From Roseospira goensis (GTDB taxonomy: Bacteria > Pseudomonadota > Alphaproteobacteria > Rhodospirillales > Rhodospirillaceae), in the NCBI RefSeq assembly GCF_014197795.1, contig NZ_JACIGI010000004.1, positions 1 to 64,000 of the forward strand: DNA of 64,000 nt. Reading direction: 5' to 3'. Of this stretch, positions 1 through 8,309 are shown in pieces. The position numbers and the translations under genes are program-made. How positions within the stretch are numbered: the stretch's first letter is position 1; each line of letters opens with the position of its first letter. The notes beneath the pieces are model-generated. The model ran no database searches. It had not been told where the DNA came from and saw nothing but the letters and a program-made list of their open reading frames with translations.

Positions 1-93
1 CGATCATCCGTGCCGCGCATGCCATCCTCCCAAACCCGATGGCATAGCGAATCATCCCACAGCCCCAAACGGAAGCCTTTTTCCGCAGCCTGC

Positions 94-157
94 TAGAGCC
101 GATTGTTCGAAATCGGAACCGCAAATGCGGTCCGATTTCGAACATGAATCGGCTCTA
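94..157. repeat. Long interrupted palindrome (hairpin)
   Basis: Positions 94-104 (TAGAGCCGATT) are the exact reverse complement of 147-157, 106-117 of 131-142, and 119-122 plus neighbours of 127-130, leaving a 4-nt loop (AAAT) at 123-126. The stem is near-continuous, with only a small bulge and a short internal loop. It lies beyond the 3' end of the leftward parA-like gene, so it could be a transcription end signal or a mobile palindromic repeat. No transposase is nearby. Its role is not determined. Confidence 0.75.
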
Positions 158-182
158 CATTGTTGATTTTAGAGCAGAGTCA

Positions 183-223
183 CGCGCCAAAATGGGACCG
201 CGGCGCGATTCCATTTTGGCGCG
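183..223. terminator. Inverted repeat just downstream of the parA-like gene
   Basis: A perfect 13-bp inverted repeat (CGCGCCAAAATGG at 183-195, complement at 211-223) is separated by 15 nt. It starts 8 nt after the stop of the leftward parA-like gene at 231, where a terminator is expected. There is no long U-tract on the minus strand, so intrinsic termination is inferred from position and stem strength only. Together with the palindrome at 94-157 it fills the gene-free first 230 bases. Confidence 0.5.
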
Positions 224-230
224 ATCTGCC

Positions 231-860
231 CTAATCCGCCCACCGCTCCAGCAGGTCGAACAAGGGCCGCCAGTCGTCGCGGTGGCTGTGCGCACGCGGG
301 CCGCCGGTCTCGAACAGCGTGACCCCCTCCGCGACGGCATTGGCGTACTGCTGGGTATCGCGCAGCCGGGCGGCCACGGGAAACGCCAGGTCGGCCAGGA
401 ACGCCTCCAGACGGTCGGTCGCCCGGGTGCGGACGCGGGTCCGGTTGGCGACGAAGGCCACATCGCGTCGGTTGTGGCGGATGGTCTTGAGCCGGCCGAG
501 CTGTTTCAGGAAGCGCCGTGTCCCGTCCTCGTCGAAGGCGGACGGCAGCACCGGCACGATCACCGTGTCGGCGCGGCGCACCACGTCCTTGACCGCGTCC
601 TTGGTCATGGCAGCCGGGCAGTCCACGATCAGGCGGTCCAGCTTCTTCGGCAGCTTCCCGTCCTCGATATCGAGGTCGACGGCGGCGATCGGCGGTGCCG
701 TCGCCGGGCGCCGCTCCAGCCAGGCGCGCGCGCTCTGCTGACGGTCGAGGTCGGCCAGCCCCGTGCGAAACCCGCGCCCTGCGAAATGCGCGGCGATGTG
801 GGTGGCGACGGTGGTCTTGCCGCACCCCCCTTTGTTGTTCGCGACGGCCACGATGTACAT
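231..860 (-). CDS. ParA/MinD-family ATPase
   Basis: A 209-residue P-loop ATPase of the ParA/MinD (SIMIBI) class. The deviant Walker A motif KGGCGKTT starts at Lys10, with both the signature lysine (Lys10) and the P-loop lysine (Lys15). A hydrophobic LIVDCPA segment near residue 78 is the Walker B-like strand. The length matches short ParA proteins that lack an N-terminal HTH. No ParB or parS-like partner is next to it, so a plasmid-type partition role is not supported; cargo positioning is an alternative. It is the third gene of a leftward set after the pseudokinase-like and small membrane genes, with a 94-nt gap before it. Family is confident, cargo unknown. Confidence 0.85.
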   Translation of the reverse strand: MYIVAVANNKGGCGKTTVATHIAAHFAGRGFRTGLADLDRQQSARAWLERRPATAPPIAAVDLDIEDGKLPKKLDRLIVDCPAAMTKDAVKDVVRRADTVIVPVLPSAFDEDGTRRFLKQLGRLKTIRHNRRDVAFVANRTRVRTRATDRLEAFLADLAFPVAARLRDTQQYANAVAEGVTLFETGGPRAHSHRDDWRPLFDLLERWAD

Positions 861-954
861 GGCCCGAGCCTAGAGCATCCCGACCGGCGACGATACCACC
901 CTCTCGTCGCCCCCTGTCGTCGCCGCCGCCTGCGACCGTGCGCCCGACCGGGCG

Positions 955-1416
955 TCACTCGCCGTCCTCGCGGGCCACCTCCGGCCCCCATTCGTCGACC
1001 AGGCGCTTCTGGTGGCTCTTGAGCGTCGTGATCCGGCGTGTCGAGGTCATTTGCATGAAGGCGCCGATGATCTCCGGTGTCGTCATGTACAGCAGCCAGC
1101 CGAACGCGGCCGCCCCGTAGATCATCATCAGCGTGAACACGTTGCCGATGATCGCCGTGGCGTGCTCCAGGGTGTGGGTCTCGAACCACAGCGAGAACAG
1201 ACTGGGGGCCAGGGCCGCAAAGTTCAGCCCGCCCACGCACAGCCAGCCCGTGCGGCTGGCGGAGCGGTCGACGACCAGGGCCACGGCGGTCGGTAGCATC
1301 GCGACGGTCACCAGCAGCACGGTCGGCAGGAACAGGAACAGACCGATCGCAAACAGAAGGACGCCGCCGACCTTGGCTGCCACCCCGATGCCCGCGCTCT
1401 CAGACCTCGCCGCCAT
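955..1416 (-). CDS. Small multi-pass membrane protein, function unknown
   Basis: About 153 residues with at least three hydrophobic stretches: one rich in V/L/F near the N-terminus (VLLFAIGLFLF), a second around LLVTVAMLPTAVALVV, and a third in the LMMIYGAAAFGWLLY region. It ends in a charged cytoplasmic-looking tail. The ATG at 1416 is preferred because a GGAAAGGG ribosome-binding sequence sits 5 nt upstream; an in-frame ATG at 1455 would extend it by 13 residues. It follows the pseudokinase-like gene by about 50 nt on the same strand, which suggests co-transcription. I do not recognise the family. Confidence 0.65.
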   Translation of the reverse strand: MAARSESAGIGVAAKVGGVLLFAIGLFLFLPTVLLVTVAMLPTAVALVVDRSASRTGWLCVGGLNFAALAPSLFSLWFETHTLEHATAIIGNVFTLMMIYGAAAFGWLLYMTTPEIIGAFMQMTSTRRITTLKSHQKRLVDEWGPEVAREDGE

Positions 1417-1468
1417 GCCAGCCCTTTCCCGTTCCGGTGGGGCGCCCGGTCCCACCGTCGCAACGTCG

Positions 1469-3547
1469 TCAGAACATATAGCCCATCAGCACGATCGCAA
1501 CGGTCACGATCGCGATGCCCACCGAGCCGGTCGCCGCCACACGCTGTCCCGTGCGTTCCGCGTTCTCGTCGACCCCGGCCTGGCCGGTCTCCAGGTTGCG
1601 GATCTGCTGCTGGGCCATGGCCCATTCCGCGCGCGCACGCTGAAAGTCGTCGAAGTCCGCCTTCCGCTCGTCCGCGTTGTCGACGTAATTGTACAGTTCC
1701 GGCAGGCTGCCCTTGCGCACCAGCTTGGGAATTTCGCGTTCCAGCCCGCGCCGGCGCTCCCGACTCTGATAGCTGTTGATGATCGGGGCCATCAGGCCGC
1801 CGACCCAGCTGCATAGCCCGTACACCGCCTCCGGTCCCAGCCGCCATTGCAGCACGGCCAGCAGGCTGAGCATGCCGAGGGTGGAGCGCTTGGGGTCGGA
1901 TTCGTTCAGCGCGGCGAGCTGCGGATCAATGTCCTTCGGGAACCGCGCGGCGATGAAGGCGACGACGTGGCGGTCCAGGGGGTTGGTCTTGGCGTCCATC
2001 CGGGCGCCGAGGCGGTCGAGCGCCGGCAGCACCTCCCGGATGTCCATCACCAGGTCCTTGGCGAACAGCGGGCTCAGGCAGTGCTGGCTCTCGTTCATCT
2101 CGTACAGGCAGCGCTCCAGACCGGCCCCGCGGTTGGCGCCGTCCAGCAGGAAGTCGCGCAGTTCCTTGAAGGTGCCGTCGAGCTGCACGTACTCGGGCGA
2201 GAAGTGATCCCGCGCCCCCAGCCACATCTTGGGGACCTCCTTGAGGATCACTTCGGTGACCAGGCGGGTGTCCTGTCCGCGCGCCACGAAGGCCGACAGC
2301 ACGCTGCCGAAGCCGTCCAGATGGGCGCGGAACTCCCGATACCGGATCGGCGCCTGCGGATCGAGTGCGATCAGGACGTTGGCGAGGGCCATGTCGTTGG
2401 TGCCGCGCCGGCTGCGATCGCCGCCGAAGGTGGCATTGCGGATCGCCATCGCGACCTGATCGGCAAGCTGGTTGTCCTCCAGGCCCCGCCGCAACCAGAT
2501 CTCCAGCTTGCCCTCCAGGACGACCGGCGCCGCCTTGTCCCAGTGGGTGGCCATGGCATGGGCCAGGTTGCGGGGTGTGAGAAACTCCTGGTTCAGGAAC
2601 ACGAACGCGCGCTGTGCGCGCCGCATCGGCCGTGCCTGCACCGGCGACATGCGGCGGCCGTTGAACCAGAGATCAAGCTGCTCGAAGTCCCAGCGCTGAT
2701 CCGTGTCGTCGGCCAGAAGCCCCCGCAGAACCTCGATCATGTTGAGCGGCACCCGCTGGTCGCTGACCAGCGTGGCATAGGTGCCGTGGTGCAGCTTGCG
2801 CCGGATCAGGTCGGCGTCGCCCACGCCCGCCACCGGATCGCGCCCGATCAACAGCATCACGGTGCTGACGCCGAGGGCGTAGAAATCGTCGGCCGGGCTG
2901 CCGGGGCCGCGCCCCTCCGGCAGGCACATGCCGGATTCGATGGGCTCGGACACCACCGGCTGGTCGATGGCCGGCGGACTGGTGGCGCAGTCGCCCAGGA
3001 CGATCCGCGTGCCGGCGGCATCCGCGAAGAACAGGTTGGTCGGGCGGATGGCGCGGTGCGTGACACCGTGATTGTTCAACTCGCCCAGCGCCACCGCGAG
3101 TGGCCGCAGGATCGTCTTGACGAACTGCTGATCCGTGATCGGATCAATGGTGTCCGCCATGCGGGTCATGACCCGGCCGCCCAGCGGCTGCTCGTAGACC
3201 AGGGCGAGCCGCACCGCCCCGTCCGGCGTCCAGTCGACCGGCCCCCACTCGACCAGCGCCATCAGGCCCGGCGACCGCAGGCCCTTCAGGTGCTTCATGA
3301 CCTGGATGCGTGGCGGCAAGCCCCCGGTCACGATCAGGGCGAACATGGAACGGCCGCGCTGACGCTTGTCCTCCGCGACGAAGGCGGTGGCGTTGGGGGT
3401 GTCGAGGTCCGGCAGCCGGTTCTGCGGAAAGATCGCGAAGCGGTCCCGCAGCGTCACCGCGGGGCCGCTGCCCGCCGGAGCCGCCGGCGCAGCGGTGGCG
3501 GCGGCGCCGCCTGCGTCTGCTGCTCTGGTCTGGCGTTCGCGCGCCAT
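1469..3547 (-). CDS. Membrane-anchored protein kinase-like protein (probable pseudokinase)
   Basis: A 692-residue protein. The first ~250 residues resemble a Ser/Thr kinase fold: the catalytic-loop region reads HRAIRPTN (164-171), where HRD-x-K-x-x-N is expected, so the catalytic Asp is Ala166. The DFG motif is DCA (186-188), keeping only the Asp. An APE-like segment and DFYALGVST (F-helix) follow. Residues ~300-620 are a mainly helical region I cannot assign. The last ~20 residues form a single transmembrane helix, making it tail-anchored. The missing HRD Asp predicts a non-catalytic, scaffold-like role. It is first of a leftward set with a small membrane protein and a ParA ATPase. Confidence 0.75.
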   Translation of the reverse strand: MARERQTRAADAGGAAATAAPAAPAGSGPAVTLRDRFAIFPQNRLPDLDTPNATAFVAEDKRQRGRSMFALIVTGGLPPRIQVMKHLKGLRSPGLMALVEWGPVDWTPDGAVRLALVYEQPLGGRVMTRMADTIDPITDQQFVKTILRPLAVALGELNNHGVTHRAIRPTNLFFADAAGTRIVLGDCATSPPAIDQPVVSEPIESGMCLPEGRGPGSPADDFYALGVSTVMLLIGRDPVAGVGDADLIRRKLHHGTYATLVSDQRVPLNMIEVLRGLLADDTDQRWDFEQLDLWFNGRRMSPVQARPMRRAQRAFVFLNQEFLTPRNLAHAMATHWDKAAPVVLEGKLEIWLRRGLEDNQLADQVAMAIRNATFGGDRSRRGTNDMALANVLIALDPQAPIRYREFRAHLDGFGSVLSAFVARGQDTRLVTEVILKEVPKMWLGARDHFSPEYVQLDGTFKELRDFLLDGANRGAGLERCLYEMNESQHCLSPLFAKDLVMDIREVLPALDRLGARMDAKTNPLDRHVVAFIAARFPKDIDPQLAALNESDPKRSTLGMLSLLAVLQWRLGPEAVYGLCSWVGGLMAPIINSYQSRERRRGLEREIPKLVRKGSLPELYNYVDNADERKADFDDFQRARAEWAMAQQQIRNLETGQAGVDENAERTGQRVAATGSVGIAIVTVAIVLMGYMF

Positions 3548-3737
3548 GGGACCGCCGTTCCTCTCCGAGAGTGGATCGCCCCCCGTTGGACTTGCCCGTC
3601 AACGCCCGTCCGCAACGCCCGTCCGCGGCCCTCCCGGCCCGATGGATCACGCGCCGCCGGCACACCGGGACCGCGTTACCATAAGGCCAGCGCCCCCGGT
3701 CGACAATCTACCCAAAGTCGATAGTCGCCCCGCGCCG

Positions 3738-5027
3738 TCAATCCGCGAAGGGATCGTGAACGAGAATCGTCTCCTCGCGATCCGGGCCGGTCGAGAGGAT
3801 CGCCACCGGGGCCTCGATCAGCTCCTCGATGCGTCGGATGTACTTGACCGCCGTCGCCGGCAGGTCGGCCCAGGTGCGGGCGCCGCGCGTACTCTCGGAC
3901 CAGCCCTGCAGGGTCTCGTAGACGGGCTGGACGCGCGCCTGCGCCGCCATGCCGGCGGGGAAATGGTCGAGGCGCTCGCCGTCCAGATCGTAGCCGACAC
4001 AGACCTTGAGTTCCTCCATCTGATCGAGCACGTCGAGCTTGGTCAGCACGATGCCGTCCACGCCGCCGACCTTCAGCGCCTGGCGCACCATCACGGCGTC
4101 GAACCAGCCGCAGCGGCGCCGGCGGCCGGTGACCGTGCCGAACTCGTTGCCGCGCTCGCCCAGGCGCTGGCCGGTCTCGTCGTGCAACTCTGTGGGGAAC
4201 GGGCCGCTGCCCACCCGGGTGGTATAGGCCTTGGTGATCCCGAGCACGTAGGCCACCGCGCCCGGCCCCATGCCGGAGCCCGCCGCGGCCTGTCCCGACA
4301 CGGTGTTGGAGGAGGTCACGAACGGGTAGGTGCCGTGCTCCACATCGAGCATGGCGCCCTGGGCGCCCTCGAACAGGATACGCTTGCCGGCCCGGCGGGC
4401 CTCGTCCAGCACCCGCCACACGGGGGCCACGTAGGGCGCGAACCGCGGGGCCAGCGCCAGCAGATCCTCAAGCAGCGCATCCCCGTCCAGCGGCTTAGCG
4501 CCCAGCCCCTTGCGCAGGGCATTATGGTGAGTGAGCAGCCGCTCCAGCTTGAAGCGCAGGGTGTCCGGCTCCGCCAGGTCGCAGACCCGCACGGCCCGGC
4601 GCGCCACCTTGTCCTCGTAGGCCGGACCGATGCCCCGCCCCGTGGTGCCGATGCGGCCGCCGCCGGCCGCTTCCTCGCGCGCCCGGTCCAGTTCGCCGTG
4701 GATCGGCAGGATCAGACAGGCGTTGTCGGCGATGCGCAGCACGTCCGGACCGATCTCGATCCCCTGCCCCTTGAGGCGCTCCACCTCGTCGAACAGCGCC
4801 CAGGGGTCGATGACGACGCCGTTTCCGATCACCGACAGCTTGCCCCGGACCACGCCGGACGGCAGCAGGCTGAGCTTGTAGACCGCATTGTCGACAACCA
4901 AAGTGTGTCCGGCGTTGTGCCCGCCCTGGAACCGCACCACGACATCGGCCCGTTCCGAGAGCCAATCCACCACCTTGCCTTTGCCTTCGTCTCCCCACTG
5001 GGCGCCGACCACGGCCACGTTGGTCAT
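3738..5027 (-). CDS. purA: Adenylosuccinate synthetase
   Basis: Converts IMP plus aspartate and GTP to adenylosuccinate, the first committed step of AMP synthesis. The protein has 429 residues, the usual bacterial length. The N-terminus [18 protein letters not shown] carries the GDEGKGK P-loop with its catalytic Asp, followed by [10 protein letters not shown] with the catalytic His. [13 protein letters not shown] and the GTP-binding LSTGP near the C-terminus are also present. The ATG at 5027 is chosen because purA proteins begin immediately before the WGDEGKGK motif; an upstream in-frame ATG at 5093 would add 22 unconserved residues. It lies 93 nt downstream of the DHH phosphoesterase gene on the same strand. 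Confidence 0.97.
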   Translation of the reverse strand: MTNVAVVGAQWGDEGKGKVVDWLSERADVVVRFQGGHNAGHTLVVDNAVYKLSLLPSGVVRGKLSVIGNGVVIDPWALFDEVERLKGQGIEIGPDVLRIADNACLILPIHGELDRAREEAAGGGRIGTTGRGIGPAYEDKVARRAVRVCDLAEPDTLRFKLERLLTHHNALRKGLGAKPLDGDALLEDLLALAPRFAPYVAPVWRVLDEARRAGKRILFEGAQGAMLDVEHGTYPFVTSSNTVSGQAAAGSGMGPGAVAYVLGITKAYTTRVGSGPFPTELHDETGQRLGERGNEFGTVTGRRRRCGWFDAVMVRQALKVGGVDGIVLTKLDVLDQMEELKVCVGYDLDGERLDHFPAGMAAQARVQPVYETLQGWSESTRGARTWADLPATAVKYIRRIEELIEAPVAILSTGPDREETILVHDPFAD

Positions 5028-5120
5028 CGAATACTCCGACTCTGGTCCTTGGGTTCCGGGAAGGGTTCGTTGTGCGCACGGACGCCGCGCCATCGGGCGA
5101 CGCGGCGGGCGCCGTCAGGC

Positions 5121-6062
5121 TTAATCCGCCTTGATGCGGGCGCTCAGCGCCGCCACGGTCTCGTCGACCGCGGCATCGGGCACTTGGCAGGTGCCGGCCG
5201 TCGCATGGCCACCGCCTCCGTACTCCAGCAGCAGATGCCCAAGATCGGCGCGCGAAGCGCGATTGAGGATCGAGCGGCCGAGCGCGATCTCCGTCAGACC
5301 GGGATGCGAGCCCGGCATCAGGTACATCGAGACCGTGGCATCCGGAAACAGGGCGTAGACCATGAACCGGTTGCTGGCATACAGCGTTGGCTCGGCCCGG
5401 AAGTCCACGACGACCAGCGGCCCGTCGCGCCGGGCGTGGCGGCGCGTCTGATGCTCGGCCCGCTCCTTGTGTTCCAGGTAGAGATGGACGCGCTCCTCGA
5501 CGTCTGGGATGCGCATGATCTCCTCGATCGGATGGCGCCGGCAATAGATGCTCAGGTCGCGCATCAACTGCTCGTTCGAGATCGCGAAGTCGCGGAAGCG
5601 GCTCAGGCCGGTCCGCGGATCAACGATGAAGTTCAGCATGGTCCAGCGATCGGGCGCCAGGATGTCCATCTCGCTGTAGTCCGCCGAATCGGCCTGATCG
5701 ACCGCCGCCATCATCTCCGGGTTGATGTCCGGGAACCCCGTCGCGCCGCCGTAGTGATCGTAGATGACGCGGGCCGCCGAGGGCGCCGCGCCGTCGATCA
5801 CGAGGTTCGGGCGCGGTCCCACGCGCGTGATCTCGGAGGCATGATGGTCGAACGCCAGATGCACCCCGTCCACGTAGGGCAGATTGGAGGTGATGTCGCG
5901 GTCGCTGACCGGCACCCGTCCGGCCTGCATGTCGTTCGGCTTCACGAACACGATATCGTCGATCAGATCCCGTTCGCGCAGCAGTACCGCCGACACGATC
6001 CCGTCGAAATCGGGGCGGGTAATCAGGCGGAAGGTCCGCCCCGTCGCCTCACCGTCCTGCAT
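5121..6062 (-). CDS. DHH-family phosphoesterase (exopolyphosphatase-like)
   Basis: A 313-residue protein of the DHH/DHHA1 superfamily of Mn-dependent phosphodiesterases or pyrophosphatases. Visible motifs are DFDG (18-21), the signature DHH at 72-74, a central ADSADYSE region, and the C-terminal DHHA1 glycine-rich GGGGH that binds substrate phosphate. Members include RecJ, NrnA (nanoRNase/pAp phosphatase), exopolyphosphatases and c-di-AMP phosphodiesterases; this one has no CBS, GGDEF or membrane parts. Sequence alone does not settle the substrate. It sits between the MBL hydrolase and purA, all leftward. Confidence 0.85.
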   Translation of the reverse strand: MQDGEATGRTFRLITRPDFDGIVSAVLLRERDLIDDIVFVKPNDMQAGRVPVSDRDITSNLPYVDGVHLAFDHHASEITRVGPRPNLVIDGAAPSAARVIYDHYGGATGFPDINPEMMAAVDQADSADYSEMDILAPDRWTMLNFIVDPRTGLSRFRDFAISNEQLMRDLSIYCRRHPIEEIMRIPDVEERVHLYLEHKERAEHQTRRHARRDGPLVVVDFRAEPTLYASNRFMVYALFPDATVSMYLMPGSHPGLTEIALGRSILNRASRADLGHLLLEYGGGGHATAGTCQVPDAAVDETVAALSARIKAD

Positions 6063-6154
6063 CTCGTCGCCCTATCTCCCCAGAGGGTGCTCCGCTCCCC
6101 GCAGGACAATACCCGGCTTACCGCGCCGGGCCAACGGCCCGCAGCGGCGACCGC

Positions 6155-7231
6155 TCACACGGCCGAGAACCGTTCCGCGCCATCGCCGCCGACGACGCGC
6201 TGTAGGCGCCCCACGCGCTCCAGATGGTGCAGGTGGGCGAGGGTCTCGCCGATCGCGAAAAAGCGCTGATGATCGTCCAGCTCACGCCGGAACAAGGCCG
6301 GAACGAGATCCATCGCGCTGCGCGGCTGCGCCTGGCACAGCGCCGCCGTCTCGTCCAGGCGGCCGTCGTGATGGTGCAGCAGGACCCCGAGACGGGCGTG
6401 CAGACCCCGGAACGGCAGACCGTGCGACGGCAGCACCAGCACGTCGTCGTCCACGGTCGCCCGCCAGTGATGCAGGCTGGCCAGGAACAGCGACAGCGGA
6501 TCCTCGTCCGGCTCCGTCGGCCACACACTGACGTTCGGACTGATCCGCGGCAGCACCTGGTCGCCGGAAATCAGCACGCGCAGGTGCGGACACCACAACC
6601 CGGCATGCTCCGGGGAATGGCCGTGACCGATGACCACGCGCCAGTCGTGCGCCCCGATGCGAATGTCCTGTCCCGCCATGATGCGGCGCACCGCCGGCGG
6701 ATGGGGGACGACACGCGCCCGGTACGGATTGCCGCGCTGGTCGACCCGAGCCAGCATCTCCGGGCCGCATCCGGCGCGCTCGTAGAACCGACGCGCCAGC
6801 GCCGCGAACTCGCCATCCGCCATCGCGGCCAGCTGGCGGCCGAAGGCCCATTCGGCCAGCGGCGCCCACAGCGGCGCGTCCAGGCGGTCGGTCAGCCAAC
6901 CGGAGAGCCCCATGTGGTCGGGGTGGAAATGCGTGCAGATTAGCCGGCGCACCGGACGGTCGGCCAGCGCTCCGGCGAGCAGCGCGTCCCACAGCATCTG
7001 TGTTTCGCTGGTCGCGATGCCGGTGTCGACGAGGGTCCAGCCGTCGCCGTCCTCCAGGACCCACAGATTGATGTGATCGAGCGCGAACGGCAGCGGCATC
7101 CGCACCCACAGGACGCCGGGCGCGACGGGGATCACCGTCCCGGGCTCGGGCGGCGTGGTGTGGGGAAAGCGCAGACCGTTGGCGCCGGTCTGGGCAGGAC
7201 CGGCGGAACCGGCGGCGAAGGACGTGCTCAT
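6155..7231 (-). CDS. Metallo-beta-lactamase-fold hydrolase
   Basis: A 358-residue MBL-fold protein. The zinc motif HxHxDH is seen as THFHPDHMG, with further ligands likely in GHGHSPEH and in the final LPSHGLPF segment. The C-terminal ~70 residues are a helical domain (LDETAALCQ ... LAHLHHLERVGRL) like the winged-helix tail of LACTB2-type proteins. LACTB2-like members act on RNA or thioesters; the substrate here is unknown. The ATG at 7231 is chosen; an in-frame ATG at 7435 would run across the divergent mak promoter and start. It is divergent from mak with about 125 nt between starts. Confidence 0.85.
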   Translation of the reverse strand: MSTSFAAGSAGPAQTGANGLRFPHTTPPEPGTVIPVAPGVLWVRMPLPFALDHINLWVLEDGDGWTLVDTGIATSETQMLWDALLAGALADRPVRRLICTHFHPDHMGLSGWLTDRLDAPLWAPLAEWAFGRQLAAMADGEFAALARRFYERAGCGPEMLARVDQRGNPYRARVVPHPPAVRRIMAGQDIRIGAHDWRVVIGHGHSPEHAGLWCPHLRVLISGDQVLPRISPNVSVWPTEPDEDPLSLFLASLHHWRATVDDDVLVLPSHGLPFRGLHARLGVLLHHHDGRLDETAALCQAQPRSAMDLVPALFRRELDDHQRFFAIGETLAHLHHLERVGRLQRVVGGDGAERFSAV

Positions 7232-7355
7232 GGCGGGGGTGGTAGCGCGCTTTCCGGCCCGGCGCAAGCCGGCCCGCGCCGGGGACCGGCGGCCGGGCAG
7301 CGGCGATGGACGATCGCGGTGGCGGCCCCGCCCAGGCCCGGGTAGGCTGCCGCCC

Positions 7356-8309
7356 ATGAGCCACAGCCGCGCGCCAGCCTCCGCCCACCCCCTGCGCCTT
7401 GGCGTCGACCTGGGCGGCACCAAGATCGAAGGCATCGCCCTCGACGCCGGGGGCGCCCCCCGCGCCCGCCGGCGTGTGCCCTCCCCGCGCGGCGACTACC
7501 CGGGAACCCTCGCCGCCATCCGCGATCTGGTCGCCGCCCTGGAGCAGCAGGCCGGCGGCCGCGGCTCGGTCGGCGTGGGCATCCCGGGCACACTGTCGCC
7601 CGCGACGGGCCTGGTGAAGAACGCCAACTCCACGTGGCTGATCGGCCGGCCGCTGGATCATGACCTGCACGACGTGCTGGGCCGGCCGGTGCGGATCGCC
7701 AACGACGCCGACTGCTTCGCGCTGTCGGAGGCCACCGACGGGGCCGGGGCCGGGGCGCGATCGGTGTTCGGCATCATCCTCGGTACCGGGGTGGGCAGCG
7801 GCCTCGTCGTCGACGGCCGTATCGTGTCGGGTCCGAACGCCATCGGTGGCGAATGGGGCCACAACCCCCTGCCCTGGCCCACCGACGATGAACGGCCCGG
7901 CCCACCCTGCTACTGCGGTCTCGCCGGCTGCATCGAGACCTTCCTGAGCGGCCCCGGCCTGGCCGCGGACCATGCCCGGACGACCGGCCAGAGCCTGACC
8001 GCCGAGATCCTGGCGGCGCGCGCCGACACCGGGGATCCCGCCGCCCGCGCCAGCCTGGACCGCTATGCCGAGCGTCTGGCGCGGGCCACGGCGACCGTGC
8101 TGAACATCCTCGACCCGGCGGTCGTGGTCCTGGGGGGCGGCCTGTCCAACATCGGCCGCCTCTATGCGCGCGTACCCGAACTGTGGCCCCGGTTCGTGTT
8201 CTCGGACACCGTGGCGACCGCCCTACGCCCGCCGGTCCATGGCGATTCCAGCGGCGTGCGCGGCGCCGCGTGGCTGTGGCCGGCGGAGGGCCTCACGCCC
8301 GCGCCCTGA
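7356..8309 (+). CDS. mak: Fructokinase of the ROK family (Mak-like)
   Basis: A 317-residue ROK-family sugar kinase phosphorylating fructose (possibly mannose or glucose) with ATP. It has the N-terminal ATP motif GVDLGGTKIE, the substrate-loop NDADCFALSE, the catalytic GGEWGHNPLPW segment, and the ROK zinc motif CYCGLAGCIE. The C-terminal HGDSSGVRGAAWLWP closely matches my recollection of E. coli Mak. The ATG at 7356 places the ATP motif about 15 residues from the N-terminus, as is usual. Its last 17 bp overlap convergently with the end of the HPt/receiver gene on the opposite strand. Confidence 0.9.
   Translation: MSHSRAPASAHPLRLGVDLGGTKIEGIALDAGGAPRARRRVPSPRGDYPGTLAAIRDLVAALEQQAGGRGSVGVGIPGTLSPATGLVKNANSTWLIGRPLDHDLHDVLGRPVRIANDADCFALSEATDGAGAGARSVFGIILGTGVGSGLVVDGRIVSGPNAIGGEWGHNPLPWPTDDERPGPPCYCGLAGCIETFLSGPGLAADHARTTGQSLTAEILAARADTGDPAARASLDRYAERLARATATVLNILDPAVVVLGGGLSNIGRLYARVPELWPRFVFSDTVATALRPPVHGDSSGVRGAAWLWPAEGLTPAP

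Noticed and set aside
1847-3724. 625-codon plus-strand frame opposite the pseudokinase gene
   Set aside because: Antisense shadow of a gene with kinase-like motifs; no family features.
3366-6269. 967-codon open frame on the plus strand across purA and the DHH gene
   Set aside because: It is antisense to two well-supported genes, has no recognisable motif and has the His/Arg/Gly-rich composition that high-G+C genes give on the reverse strand.
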